A stretch of DNA of 64,000 nucleotides from Nothopassalora personata. Taxonomy: Eukaryota; Ascomycota; Dothideomycetes; Mycosphaerellales; Mycosphaerellaceae. The DNA is taken from the NCBI GenBank assembly GCA_033816765.1, contig CM066288.1, forward strand, positions 2,604,001 through 2,668,000, read 5' to 3'. Made by a program: the position numbers and the translations under genes. Below the pieces are notes generated by a model. It was not told where the DNA came from and ran no database searches. It was given only the letters and a program-made list of their open reading frames with translations. How positions within the stretch are numbered: position 1 is the stretch's first letter; each line of letters opens with the position of its first letter. This document shows positions 9,605 to 20,953 of this stretch, piece by piece.

Positions 9605-11963
9605 CTATCGGCGCGCTCTCTCGGCCTGATCTGCCAGCCTCTCCCTCTCGATCCGGATTCTCGTCGCCTCAGTTCCATCATCCTCAACCAACTCCTTGAA
9701 CCAATCATGATTCAACGCTTCCCTCGCCGTAATCCTCTTTTTCGGATCATAAACAAAAATCTTCCGAAGCAGATCCAGAAAAAGCTTGTTGAAAGGCGTC
9801 GTCTGCGGAATAATGTCCTCCAGACGTTTCATCCCTCGCACGAATTTCCTGGATTGGCGCGGGGTGTCAGGTAGAGGATAGTTGAGTTGGCCGTTCTTGA
9901 AGAAGCGTGCTGCTGAGTTTCGGTCGTTTCGTTTCGAGGCCTTCGAAACTTCTCGGATGAGGTGACGATCGATCGCCTTGCCAGTCACAGCCTCCATCAT
10001 GCCGAGGTGTTCACAGCAATCGTGAGTTTGAAAGAGGGCATCTCCTGTCCAGCATTCGACAAGAATACAGCCGAGTGACCACAAGTCAATTGGGTGTGAC
10101 CAACCTATCATCGCGAGTCAGTCGCGAACTGCTTTCGAAGTCAGAGTCAGGAGAAGCTTACCAATGCCGAGTATGATCTCTGGCGCGCGGTAGTGTCGCG
10201 TGCTGACGACTGAGCTATGATATTCGTCGTCAAACGTCGCGCTACCAAAGTCGATGAGGTTGATCTGTGGGCTGAGCAAGACTCTCCTGAACTTGGCCGA
10301 TCTTGAAGTCAGGGTGCTGGATGACGGGATGTTGCGGTTGTAAGTGAAGGTCTGGTATGTGTGGTTGAGCAGTAGAATGTTCTCTGGCTTCAAGTCGGTG
10401 TGAATCAGGTTGAGGTCGTGCAAGAATGCAATAGAGCCGAGCAGTTGTCGTGCAAATGCCTGAATGTGTGAGCCTGGAAACGGCACAAAGCCGCCGCTCT
10501 TGAGGAAGTCGAAGACCGATAGGCCAAGTAGAGGGGTCACTATGCAAATGTGCCCTCGCCAGTCGAAGCAGTCTCGTAGTTGGATGCATCGATTTCGGTT
10601 GTGCTCATCAGCTGCGCGTAAGGTCTGCAGGACTCGTAGCTCGATGCGACTAGCATCGCGGTACTGATTCGAATTGTCAGTGATCTGTCGTGAAATGATG
10701 GACGGATTGGAGCCTGATGCGCACCTTCGGCACTGCTCTGATGATCTTGACCGCTACCTCCTTCCGCGTCTTGATGTCGACCGCACGCACGACTTTGCCA
10801 AAGGTGCCCTGACCAAGTAATGAGATGAGGCTGTAGCGCTCGCCGAGTCTGCTATTCTCCTGCACGATGTAATGGCCATCCTCATCGTCGATCTTATCGG
10901 TGGGCTTGTGGCGCTGTTGGATTACACGTTAGTCACATTCGCAGCCCAGTGAAGCCTGACGCGGCAAACATACGTCGTGTATCGCAGGCACAACCACATC
11001 CTTCTGCTTCTTCGCCTGCCTGGGCGGAGGTACGTATTCACCGTACTCTGCGAGGTAACCCTTCGGTCCCGATCGCTCGCTTTCCTGCTTCTTAAGTGCT
11101 GCATCTGATCCTCTCGTTGTCCGCTTTCGCTTCTGTCCTATCTGTGCTGTGTCATATTTGCTACTCGTGCTGGCTTGGGATGCCAGGGACGTCGGTGCGG
11201 TTGTGGCTTGTAAGCTTTCAGTCGAAGCACCATTCGAGTAGGTATACGGCGTGTTACTGTTGCTGTACGCCGCTACCTCGCCGCTGCCTCCGTGCACGCG
11301 TCGTTTCTTATCGACATGGCCCGAGCTACTCGAGCCATTGGTGGTAGACGGTTGTGGTAGTCGCTGGATCGTCGCTGGCGGTGCGGGACTGTCATCGTCG
11401 TGAATCTCGATAATCTCAGCTGGAGGCTTCCCGCCAAAGAAGGCTACCCAATCGACGGGGGACTTGTTACGCTTCCTTGCTCGCTCTGCGCTGTCAGAGT
11501 GTTGTGCATGGTTGTGGTACGTCGCCGGCATATCAACCGCAGCTTGCGCACGTGATGTGCCTGCAGAGTGATGGTGCTGGGGTGGCGGAGGAGGAAGTTG
11601 TCTCTGCTGTAACTGCTGAGCAGATCTGCTTTCCGTACGTCTTGGGTCTTCATGCGGGAGCTGGTGGGTAATGCCGTTCGAGTAGCCGTATTCCCCTGCT
11701 CGTGATTGACTGTGGGCGTGCGAGTATGCACCGTTGCTCATGCCACTCGCAGGCCTCGGCGGCGGAGGCAGCTGGCGACTCGACAGATTGCTCGACGGCC
11801 GCGTCGGGATGTTGTGGTGATAGCCGTTGCTCAGGTTGCTCGATGGCCTGGGAGGGGGGAGGTAGCGGTCGGCGGGCGAAGGCAGATAGCCAGATGCCCG
11901 CTGGCGGTGGTCGAGATGCTGGTGCGGCGGCAGCGTCTGCGTGAGCGTCTGCGGTGTTGACAT
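9605..11963 (-). CDS. KNS1: LAMMER (CLK/Kns1-type) dual-specificity protein kinase
   Basis: Four exons on the minus strand: 10974-11963, 10725-10913, 10162-10663 and 9605-10104, with introns of 60, 61 and 57 nt; 726 residues. Residues 1-330 are a disordered Pro/Ser/His/Gln-rich region ending in [18 protein letters not shown] and [11 protein letters not shown], as before the kinase domain of fungal LAMMER kinases. The catalytic domain has [22 protein letters not shown] (Asp about 483), DFGSA and STRHYRAPE. The family motif EHLAMMERILG appears as [11 protein letters not shown], a degenerate form. The C-terminal lobe is complete ([17 protein letters not shown]). LAMMER kinases phosphorylate SR splicing factors and affect growth and stress responses in fungi. 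PAN3 lies upstream on the same strand, 1.3 kb away. Splice joins were set by frame continuity and are well supported. Confidence 0.92.
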
Positions 11964-13267
11964 GACGGGGTCTGTGGGTTAGACGGGCATCGAGGGTGTT
12001 GCTGGGTGGGTTTGGCAGAGGAAGTGGGACAAGTCGCTGCCGGCAGAGCGAAATATCGTCCTGATGACCTGGTCGCAGTGCGGCTATGGGGACCAGCTGC
12101 ACCGACGCCGCTCGGATGCGTTTAACGCTGCTGCATGCTAGCACAATGCTGGCGGGTAGTGGGTGTCGGGGGAGCGATGAGCACGCAGTCGGTGTGGGAC
12201 AGTCTGGCGTGGCGGAGAGGAAGAGCTGGGTGGACGAGATGCTGAGCAATGCACTGCTAGAACTAACTACAGTGCCGAGCAGTGTTCCCAGTTGTCTAGG
12301 TCGGAAGTGTGGAAGGAGCCTCACGACCAGACGATTGATGATTCTATCAGACATTCACTTCACTATTTAATCGAGTTCGCCATCCACATGTCTCATTTAC
12401 TGCTCCATGCTCACCATCCCATCGATTCGGCCCAAAACGTGATCTCGAACGTTGTCCACGAGCACTCATCAGACTCGCGGGATCAAAGCTCGTCAGTTGT
12501 CAGACCAGCGGTCCGACAAGTGGAGAACGGCGAATTGGCAGGGCAGCTCCTTCGCTTTACCATCAGTTCTCGTGCTACGATACTCCCAACTGACCCCTCC
12601 TTCACGCTCATTTCCTCGATACGATACAGTACATGAAGATTCCGTCCAGCTTTCACTGCTTCATCGTTCCTGCCGTTGACAGCATACGCGAGTCGCCACC
12701 TTTGCCGCCGCCAATCCCCCCCTCCCCCCCGAGCGGTCAAAGCGCTTGCCCCAGCCTATCGTTCCACGGCCAACAACATCATCTGCGGCGTGGCAGAGGC
12801 AGGTGTACAACGTGTATGTATGATCGTCTTACATCCTGACATGCAATCTCGAGGCGAAAGCAGTGCGCACGGAAGTCGATGTGATTATATTATTCTGCTC
12901 TCTACTTGCAACGGCTGTCAATGCCGCCAGGCCCTGCAACCTGGAACGCTGACTTTCGGTGCCAAGTCCTTGAAGGATTGTAGGTAGCACGTGGCAGTTG
13001 GAGAACCTTGTCACTATGTTTGCACGGTCTCGATGGTTTGTGAGATGACAGGAGCACGTTTCAACATCATCCTCCGTATGCGGCAGGTCCGCTGCTGACG
13101 ACACCCATGCGACTCGTTCAAGAGATACTCACAGTTCCGCGATTGGAGTTCAATCTTGTCTCATTTTCACTACGTACGTTTGTGCGCACCATTTCGTGGT
13201 CCTATGCAAAACGACTGCTACGTATGCGGAGATGCTTCGGCTCTGCCAACCAGTTCATCTCTCGGTC
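11964..13267. other. Intergenic region (LAMMER kinase 5' flank)
   Basis: About 1.3 kb between the kinase start and the PAN3 stop. It holds pyrimidine-rich runs (C-rich tract near 12715-12730) and probably a long 5' leader. An open frame of 234 codons overlapping the first kinase exon in another frame has no motif and is not supported. Confidence 0.5.
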
Positions 13268-15399
13268 CTATCTTCTGCTCGGATTACTCGCCTTGCTAAT
13301 CTCCCCCCATGCAGCCTCGAAACCCCTCTTCACCTCCTTATAGCTCGTGATGAACACACTCTGCTCATCACGGCTGACCAGTTGTATCTTTTCGTCAATG
13401 CCAGCATCCAGCTTGTTAAGGCATGTTACAATGTGCCCAAGATCGAGAACCGGCCTACCTTCAGGGTCGACTTGGTGGAAAACAAAGTCGCGGAAAAGCT
13501 TCAGGTAGTATCGCTCGCCAGTCTCAGACCACGCCGAGGAGGGCTGGTTGAGAAGTGATGGATTCGTCGTTGTATTGGCAGTAATGGTAGCCTCCGGACG
13601 TTCGAGGATGACGTTGAGCTTTGCTAGTAGTCTCACGAGTCGGCCATTCTCCAGTTCTCGCATGAGGTTCGACGTGAGCTCGTCCTCGAGGTGAAGTGTG
13701 CTGTCCATTGTTGTCAATATCTTGTCGCTGATTCTCGTGAGCAAGGCTGCAATGTTGTACTCCGACGTTATCGTTGAAGGTGAAGTTGATGTTCGCTCAA
13801 CCGCGCCGTCCGCTGATGGAGTCATAAGCAGCCACGCAATGCATGAACGAAGACGTTCGCTGTAGAATCGGCTGACTTGCTCCAATGCTTTTGGTGTGTT
13901 CTGGTGGGCCATCGGGTTACGGCTGGCAACCCCTAAAATCAGGCGTCCCAGGTCTTGAAGATCGTTCCGCTGGAGGGTCCCAAGATCGCGGTCCTCACCG
14001 TGTTGTAGTATGTCGAGGATACCACACGCGCCCAGCCGTATCCTGTTCTTGGACGTGAGTAGCACTTTCGTGGGCGTGATCGTTCGTGCTGCTAGACTCG
14101 CGTCGTGTATCGTCTTGATGGCCATGGCAAACTGTACGACATAACCCCAGAGTTCGTTCTCCTGTGTCATCTGTCCACTTGCTTTGCCGATGTTCCTGCT
14201 TGTTGAGAAATGCTTCTCAGCGAGTGTCTGTGACTTCGGATGGTAGTCTGTGACGATAACCAAGGAGCTATCGCCAAACCACCTGCCAGTAAAGGTATCG
14301 TGTACTTGCACGATACTGGCGCTCGAGATACGCTTCCAGCTATTGATTGTCCTGATGCACGCCTCGTCGGTCAACTTAAAGCCTTCGATCCGCCGAAGAG
14401 CGTATATCCGGCCATCGCGGCTGGACGTGGCTTTGTAAATCCAGCTCGGATATCCGAAAGTGGTAATGCTCCTCGTGTTGTTGGAGTCAAGTGCGACCAG
14501 GGAGTGGAAGTACTCCACGTTCATCGGCAGAGTACTATTCGCGAACGTCTGCAGAGTTGCTTCTGACTTTTGTTGCAAATCTTCTCGGAGATTGTCGGGA
14601 AGGAAGAAGTCTGCTGTGCTACGTTGATGAGGCATCAGATTGTCTCGTCGAGGACCAATTGAGGCGTAAAGATAGTAATTGAGCGGGTGTTTGTAGTTGG
14701 AAGCATCCTGAAAGAACGGTTGCCCTCCAAGGCCAGGTGCTTGCTGCGCAAAAGGGTTGAGCTGTGCTTGAGCGGCATCGATGCTTTGTTGTGTGAGGAA
14801 CGGATCCCCGAAACCGCCCAACTGATGCTGTAGCTGGGCTGAATGATCAATCTGCGGAGATGCTAGGAACGAGTGGCTCGGAACAAACTCCTGAAATTGC
14901 TGCGACGGCTGGAACGCCAATTGTGGATTGAAATCCCCAGAGAATTCTTTCGAGTGCGAAGCGGTAGCTGGCGTGGCAGAACCAGAGCCGCGAGGTGTGA
15001 ATGCGGCTGCGGAAGCTGCTTTGGGCGAGATGCCGATCTTGACCTAAAGTTAAGGAAGGTTAGTCTAGGTGTCGGCGAAAGAAGGGCAGAAGCCATGCGC
15101 TCTGGGAGTGCCTCAGATGTTGCACTATGGCTACTGTATCTGAGCTTACTCACAGGCTGAGCATTGATTGGTTTCGGCGTGAACAATGGTGACTCCACGT
15201 TGAGAGACTTTTTAGGCATGTTCAGGAAGCCATTGGGCGCACCAGATCCGAAGTCATGGTTGTAGTTGCAGGTGCCTTCTAGGTGCTTTCTACACTGCGG
15301 CCCATTCCTACAGAGTACTGAGTTGATTGGCGCCCGATTTTCGTAGCGATTGGGTCGACTACTCGCAATGCGTATTGATCCACCAGACATAGTTGACAT
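13268..15399 (-). CDS. PAN3: PAN2-PAN3 deadenylase complex subunit PAN3
   Basis: Two exons: 15154-15399 and 13268-15043, joined over a 110-nt intron in phase 0; 673 residues. The N-terminus has a CCCH zinc finger (Cys30-x5-Cys36-x7-Cys44-x3-His48), 27-30 residues after the start as in other PAN3 proteins, which decided the start. A disordered region follows with QEFVP, possibly part of a PABP-binding PAM2-like motif. The conserved block PLNYYLYASIGP...LREDLQQKSEATLQ leads into the pseudokinase domain, then the coiled coil and C-terminal knob (FRDFVFHQVDPEGRPVLDLGHIV). PAN3 binds poly(A) and poly(A)-binding protein and recruits the PAN2 nuclease for mRNA poly(A) shortening in the cytoplasm. 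The frame remains open upstream to 15738, so an N-terminal extension of 113 residues is possible but unlike the family. The intron resembles one in the amidase gene. Confidence 0.9.
15044..15153 (-). repeat. Introner-like element (intron of PAN3)
   Basis: This 110-nt intron (GTGAGT donor, branch-like GACTAAC, CTTTAG acceptor) aligns over its whole length with the 114-nt intron at 43260-43373 in the amidase gene. The best core is ATACAGTAGCC followed by TAGTG, 16 nt inside the donor in both. Shared spliceosomal signals alone would not give this similarity, so it is read as a copied intron (introner-like element). Confidence 0.75.
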
Positions 15400-16271
15400 G
15401 TCATTTCCCGCAACGCCTGCTCCTGAAGAACGCCAACGCAGCTGATCAATGGCGTCGACAGGCTGCGCTTCGTAAAGATGCTTTACGGAGCGTTGGCGAT
15501 TCCCTGTCGAATGTCCAGACTGTGGCGCTTTGCGAACCTTTTCAATCAGTATGCCGTTCTTTCTACCTGTGGTCCACCCGTCCTCGTCACGATCGGAAGG
15601 TGGCTCAGAATTCGCAACTTCCTTCTGCTCTCCGCGCTCCCTTGGAGAGAGAGAGAGGGCGCGCCTCCCTTGGCTCAGAGTCGAGTTCTTATATGACACT
15701 AACCCTATGCTCGACGCGCCAGGGGCAGCTGTTCCCACAGATTAGACGATGTAGCAAGTTGAGACTGTTGAGACTGTCCCTAGCCTATTTCGTGGTATGA
15801 TTCAGATGCTGCCCGGGACAGGCTTGAAGCGTGGTGTTGCTGCATGATGGTGCGATATGCTAAGTCTTCTCGGAGCAAAGTAGACATACCTGAATTTGTA
15901 GCAGTCACGAAGAAAAGAGTGTCCTTCTCAGCAGGCGTGTCTCGCGGGGAGGTAGTCGTCCGTGCTGCTGCATCATGGAGCGGCCATGTGCGGTTCCAAC
16001 ACCGATCAGAGAGCACGTGCCGCCCAAACGGAGATGTAATGATGCCGGCGTGAATGGAAGAGCCAGCTTCCAGAGGAAGTGAATGTGCAGGTATCAATAA
16101 GGGCGATGGCGCGGCGGGATGCTAGGCAGGTGATGTTCGGTTGGGGCCCGAGAGTCAGGCACATGGACGTTCAGGGTCCCATTACTTAAGCATTCATTAT
16201 ATGTATGTGTACTTTATCTTGCATTACACCACCACCACTCCGCGTCATAAGATAGAGACCGGGTTGACAAC
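15400..16271. other. Intergenic region between PAN3 and the UBX gene
   Basis: A divergent promoter region of about 870 bp. The part 15400-15738 is open in the PAN3 frame, with a pyrimidine-rich CCCTCTCTCTCTCTCC run on the minus strand near 15645-15660. That run could be an acceptor region of a 5' intron or a GA microsatellite. No other gene is seen. Confidence 0.45.
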
Positions 16272-17816
16272 ATGGCTGGCGGGTCAATAGACCTGACTGC
16301 GCTCACAGACGAGCAGCAGCTTGCGCTCCAGCAGTTCACGTCCGTCACCGACCAGGAGCTCGATGCAGCCGTCCCTCTCCTACAGCGATGCCAATGGAAC
16401 GCGCAGATCGCCATCACGAGATTCTTCGACGGCGATGCAGAAACGCTGGACCCAGCGGCAGAAGCAGCACGTGCGCCACTGCCACAGGACACGCGACGAG
16501 CAGAAACGCTCATGGACAGCATTCCCAGTCGATCGTCCACATCTCGGCACAGGGCGTCTGGTCTGGAGCCGGCACCACGAGTCGTCCCGACACCAGAGAA
16601 CCAACTCACACAGCAATTCCCCTTCCCCTTCTCGCTCATACTACTCCCCTTCAACCTCACATACGTCCTCTTCCAGCGAGTCCTCGGCACAGTCGGCTAC
16701 TTCTTCCCCATAATACCCCGGCTATTGGCGCGCTTCTGGTCCGGGAGGGCATCGCGACCTTCAAGAGATGCGTCGAGGAGACCTCTTGGGCCGAGAGATA
16801 CAGCGGCGCGGTTCACGAGAGAGTTCGAGGAGGAGAATGGCGTGACACATGGCACACTACCGTTCCACGAAGGAGGGTATGCCCAGGCCTTCGATCTCGC
16901 CAAGCGGGATCTGAAGTACCTGCTCGTGGTGCTTCTGTCGCCTGAACACGATGACACATCGCTATTCGTACGCGAGACACTGCTCGCACCAGAGTTCACT
17001 GCCTTTGTAAACGACGACAGTAACAACATCGTGCTATGGGCAGGCACCGTCCAGGACGCCGAGGCATATCAAGTCAGCACCGCTCTGAACGTTACAAGAT
17101 TCCCGTATGCGGCATTGATCGTACATACGCCATCAGTATCGTCAACGGCCATGTCGAAGGTCGCGACATCATCTGGACCCATAGCGGCGCAAGACCTCAT
17201 CGCAAAGTTCCGAGCTGCCATGCAGACCCAGAGTGCGGAACTGGAAAGCGTCAGGAGACAACGCTCAGAACAGCAGCAGACGAGAAATTTACGGCAAGAG
17301 CAGGAAAGTGCTTACGAGCGGTCATTGGCACAGGACAGGGAGAAGGCAAGACGGCGGAAAGAAGAAGAGGCAGCAAAGGAGAAGGCGGAGCGCGAAGAGC
17401 GCGAGAGGTCCGAGCAGAAAGAGAACGAGGCGCGCAACCTTGCTCATTGGAGGAGATGGCGGGCACAGAGCATACACCCAGAACCAGGCGCAGACGTCAA
17501 AGACGCTGTGCGCATGAGCCTGCGGATGCCATCCGGGGAGAGAGTGATACGGAAGTTCAGACCTGACGCGGATCTAGAAGAGCTCTACGCATTCGTGGAA
17601 TGTTACGACCAGCTTGAGCAGGCATTGGAGAAGGAGGTAGCGGCACCTACAGGTTATCAACACACATACAAGTTCCAACTGGTATCGCCAATGCCTAGGG
17701 AAGTGTATGATCTCGACAAGAGTGGCAGCATACGGGAGAGGATCGGCAGGAGCGGGAATCTGATCGTCGAGAAGATTCTTGGCGAAGACGAAGAAGAGGA
17801 CGACCAGGACGAATGA
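16272..17816 (+). CDS. UBA-UAS-UBX protein (FAF2/UBXD8-type ERAD adaptor)
   Basis: Intronless, 514 residues. Residues about 11-53 form a UBA-like helix bundle (EQQLALQQFTSVTDQELDAA, LLQRCQWNAQIAITRFFDG). A hydrophobic hairpin at 117-155 (PFPFSLILLPFNLTYVLFQR, VGYFFPIIPRLLARFW) should insert into the ER/lipid-droplet membrane. A thioredoxin-like UAS domain spans about 175-320, and a long charged Arg/Glu coiled coil about 320-395. A UBX domain occupies 408-505 (VRMSLRMPSGERVIRKFRPD, YKFQLVSPMPREVYD), with an acidic tail. The order matches FAF2/UBXD8 and fission yeast Ucp10, which recruit the Cdc48/p97 ATPase to ubiquitylated substrates at the ER. The length is normal for the family. It is divergent from PAN3. 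Confidence 0.92.
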   Translation: MAGGSIDLTALTDEQQLALQQFTSVTDQELDAAVPLLQRCQWNAQIAITRFFDGDAETLDPAAEAARAPLPQDTRRAETLMDSIPSRSSTSRHRASGLEPAPRVVPTPENQLTQQFPFPFSLILLPFNLTYVLFQRVLGTVGYFFPIIPRLLARFWSGRASRPSRDASRRPLGPRDTAARFTREFEEENGVTHGTLPFHEGGYAQAFDLAKRDLKYLLVVLLSPEHDDTSLFVRETLLAPEFTAFVNDDSNNIVLWAGTVQDAEAYQVSTALNVTRFPYAALIVHTPSVSSTAMSKVATSSGPIAAQDLIAKFRAAMQTQSAELESVRRQRSEQQQTRNLRQEQESAYERSLAQDREKARRRKEEEAAKEKAEREERERSEQKENEARNLAHWRRWRAQSIHPEPGADVKDAVRMSLRMPSGERVIRKFRPDADLEELYAFVECYDQLEQALEKEVAAPTGYQHTYKFQLVSPMPREVYDLDKSGSIRERIGRSGNLIVEKILGEDEEEDDQDE

Positions 17817-18527
17817 TGAGCCATAGAAAGCTGACATAGCTGCAATAGATTGGCAGTGCTCCGCAGGCCTGCACTGAGCTGCGTTGTCCATCCACACACA
17901 GGAGACCAAGTTTCTCCGGAATTCGGCTGACGTTCTCGAAAGCGTGTCTAGCAAGAACAGTTGACACGATCACTGATAAGAGCGTCTGAACGATGTTCAT
18001 CATTCACATCGACAACGATTACTGATACCAAACAGACCATTCCATAAAGTCAAGCTGCGGCAAAAGTGGCTAGTGATCATCAGTTGTGAATCACCTGCAG
18101 CAGTTCGGACCCCTCCGTTCCACTGACTGAGTACGAATCTCGACGTCGCTCACGAAGTTCGATTACAGGATGAGCCGGATCCGCTCCTACACCATAGCAG
18201 TAAGCGACATTGGAAAACTCCAGGGCTGAAGTCAAAGGAGTGACGTGCCTGCAAAGCGGACCTTCTAGCTTCATCCTACCCAGGCTCCACCTTCGCACAA
18301 AGTCCAATCTTTACCACATACGGCAATCTAGCTGGCCTTCCAAGCGATTACTGCGCCAAGTTGCATGGCCGTGGATCCTCCTGTGCTACCATGGTCTCGT
18401 GGAACGAAATCAAGCTGAACATCATAAAATCTTCTCAGCTCACCCTCTTTCACACATACTGAAGCATTCACCTCAAGCAGGAGTCAGCACGTACAAGTTG
18501 CTAAAGACGGCGAAGCAGGCTAGCAGG
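17817..18527. other. Intergenic region
   Basis: 3' flank of the UBX gene and 5' flank of the epoxide-hydrolase-like gene. No supported coding sequence. An in-frame upstream start for the latter was looked for and not found. Confidence 0.45.
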
Positions 18528-19792
18528 ATGGTGCCTTTAGGAGAACATTCCTTCACCTGAGCAGCAGGCGAGAAAACGACTACGTATCTTGCGGCTGGAC
18601 CCAAGGAGGGTCCGTTGTTGATCTTTATTCACGGTGTGGTCTCCTCATAGCTTTGCGCTAGTCGCTGGTCCACCTACTGATATCTCACCAGGCTGGCCCG
18701 CCATCGCCTACACATGGAAGCAACAGCTTGAGACATTTGCATCCCTCGGCTTTCGTGCTGTTGCGCCAGATATGCCTGGTAAAATATACATCTCAGCAGA
18801 GAAAGAATGAGAGAGCTAATACTGTCGCGCAGGCTATGGCGGCTCCTCAGCCCGCAAGATAACTGAAGACTACTGCCTTGAAGAGATCAACAACAGCATG
18901 GTCGCGCTCCTCTCCCATCTAAACAGAGCCGAAGCCGTATGGATCGGCCACGACTGGGGCAGCCCCGCTGTCTGGTCCTTCGCCGAACACTATCCCGAAA
19001 AGACCACCGCAGTCTGCGGCATGGCAGTGCCGTCCCACGGACTCGAAATCGGCATGCAGGAAATACTGCAGTACGTCGACCGAGAATTGTACCCCGAGGA
19101 CAAATTCCCTTATGGCCAATGGGACTACCAACAATTCTACCTCGAGTCCTTCTCCAAAGCCACAGCCTGGTTTGAGAAAGACCCCGCTGCTTTCCTCCGC
19201 GCTGCCTATTCCAAAGGCTCTCCCTCCAGCCTCGGCCAACGAGCTTTCACATCCCAGGTCCGGAGCGCCGGGGGCTGGTTTGGCGGCGGAGCTGAGCCAG
19301 ATGCAAAGTGGAAGCAGATTCCGGAACAAGCAATGTGCATTGACGAGGACACGTACCAGAAATTGGTGGCGGCTATGCAGAAGACGGGTTTTTTTGGAGC
19401 CGACAGCTGGTATGCCAACCACGAGAGTAACAGGAAGTACTTCGAGAAGGCCACGAATGAGGGCCGACTGGCAATGCCGGTCCTTTTCATTGAGGCGAAG
19501 TATGATACGATTTGTGATACGGTCAACTCGAGGTTGGCTGAGCCGATGAGAAGGAACTGTGCGAAGTTGACGGAATCCAGCATTGGTGAGTTTTTTTTGC
19601 GTTGCGCTGCTAGATGGACTGGGAATGAGGGATGACAGCTGATGTGCATATTTGGCAGATTCTGGACATTGGGTTGCCCAGGAGAAGCCGGCGGAGGTCA
19701 ATGGAGTCATTGCCAGATGGATTGTGGAGGAGGTGCCCATGGCGTGGCCGGGCTACTGGGGAAGCAAAGGGTTTGTCAAGTCGAAGGTCTGA
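18528..19792 (+). CDS. Epoxide-hydrolase-like alpha/beta hydrolase with an in-frame TGA (possible pseudogene)
   Basis: Four exons: 18528-18633, 18692-18778, 18833-19585 and 19659-19792, with introns of 58, 54 and 73 nt; 359 codons. The chain has the oxyanion motif HGWP, the nucleophile elbow GHDWGS (Asp), a cap region and a late SGHW with the catalytic His, as in soluble epoxide hydrolases and haloalkane-dehalogenase-like enzymes. The first exon reads MVPLGEHSFT, then TGA (18558-18560), then AAGEKTTYLAAGPKEGPLL. Both sides of the stop look like family sequence, so the stop interrupts a once-continuous exon. I found no upstream exon that bypasses it. The next in-frame Met would lose the oxyanion loop. 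Either the gene is a recent pseudogene, the stop is read through, or the base is a sequencing error. All later splice sites and frames are intact. Confidence 0.75.
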
Positions 19793-20179
19793 GTCAGTTT
19801 GTCGCACGAGAGTGTCTGCTACTGCATTATAAATCTGGTCTTGGATGAACCCTCCGTTTTTTAACAGCACTTTTCAGACTGCCGATATGATTGCATCAAC
19901 TGATCCAAACTCATAGAATCTCTTCTTCTCTTGGACAAGCTCTCGCACAGGGCCTGAGTCACGGCGCAAATGCAGTTCGTGGTATACGTGTGACTCGCAG
20001 ACGATCACATGCACGCCGTGAAGCAAAGCGTGGCAGAGTGGCTGACTTTCTCGGGCTCCCTGAATATCATGAGATGTCTTGATGAAAAAGAGTTGTTGAC
20101 TGCAGCAAACCCAATTGCGCCACATATCAGACCTGTTGCACGGCATTCAGTCTCAGAAACTACACATCGACATAGAAGA

Positions 20180-20678
20180 ATGGCGACTTTCCATCCAGTC
20201 ACTAACGTCTTGCCAATCAACACCGGATCTCCAGCCTTCGAGGCGCTCAAACAAGCTCCTGCTGAGTTCCGGCGGGACGGAACAGCTGCGGTGTACTACG
20301 TGAGTTCAGTGCTGTGCTTTGCATTGCTTTGCTAACAATTCCCGGGTGGTTCTCCATATCGACCGCACCAATGTGGGCCGAGTTGAAGAGGACATGGCAG
20401 ATCTGAAGTTTGCGTTCGACGGTTTTGGTGACGCTCAGGTTCATCGTGTTGACGACGTTGGTGCTATATCTCAGCCAGGATACATTGCGGCCATTCCCAA
20501 TGACGGGAAACCGCCATTGATGGGAGCACTGTCGAGCAGAGTGACGATCCAGAGACTACCGAAGACAAGTCATGGAAAATAACCGGAGAGCGGGGCTGAA
20601 GACGAAGGTGTGGCAAAGCCTGCAAAGGCTGGCACGAAGAAGCGTGGAGCGGGAGCAAAGGCAGCTGAGGAAGGGTAG
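20180..20678 (+). pseudogene. Small decayed gene with a lost splice acceptor and a nonsense codon
   Basis: Exon 1 (20180-20299, MATFHPVTNVLPINTGSPAF...) ends at a good GTGAGT donor. The phase-0 continuation starts at 20346 (VVLHIDRTNVGRVEED...). The implied 46-nt intron has a CTAAC branch site but ends in GG instead of AG. The second exon then meets TAA at 20580-20582. The same frame continues for another 31 codons of Lys/Ala-rich sequence (AKPAKAGTKKRGAGAKAAEEG) to a TAG at 20676-20678. Two independent lesions along one coherent frame suggest a decayed gene. I do not recognise the family. If the TAA is the natural end, only the acceptor is abnormal. It directly follows the interrupted hydrolase gene. 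Confidence 0.5.
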
Positions 20679-20953
20679 CTGGGTCAGGAAAAGAATATGA
20701 ACAGAACAGAACACGACTTTATGATGAACTTGACAAGACTAGCCAAGCTCAGCTCCTTCCAGGCATTCCTAACCCCCGTCCCCGCCTCCTTGCTTCACGC
20801 AAGGCACGTTAGCGAGCGTTGTTATGAAGAATGCTGGAATGTCGCGTTGCGCTTAAGAAACGAGCAGGCAACGATCTCCGCTTCTACACTTTGCACAACA
20901 TCAGATTCTTCCAGTCACTACCGAGATACTCAACTCGAGTGTGAAGCACGGAT

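Noticed and set aside
11650..12354. 234-codon minus-strand frame overlapping the LAMMER kinase first exon
   Set aside because: Low-complexity Pro/Ser/Ala product in another frame of a well-supported exon; no initiation or domain evidence.
18919..19740. 273-codon minus-strand frame
   Set aside because: Antisense to exons 3-4 of the epoxide-hydrolase-like gene, whose motifs and splice sites are convincing.
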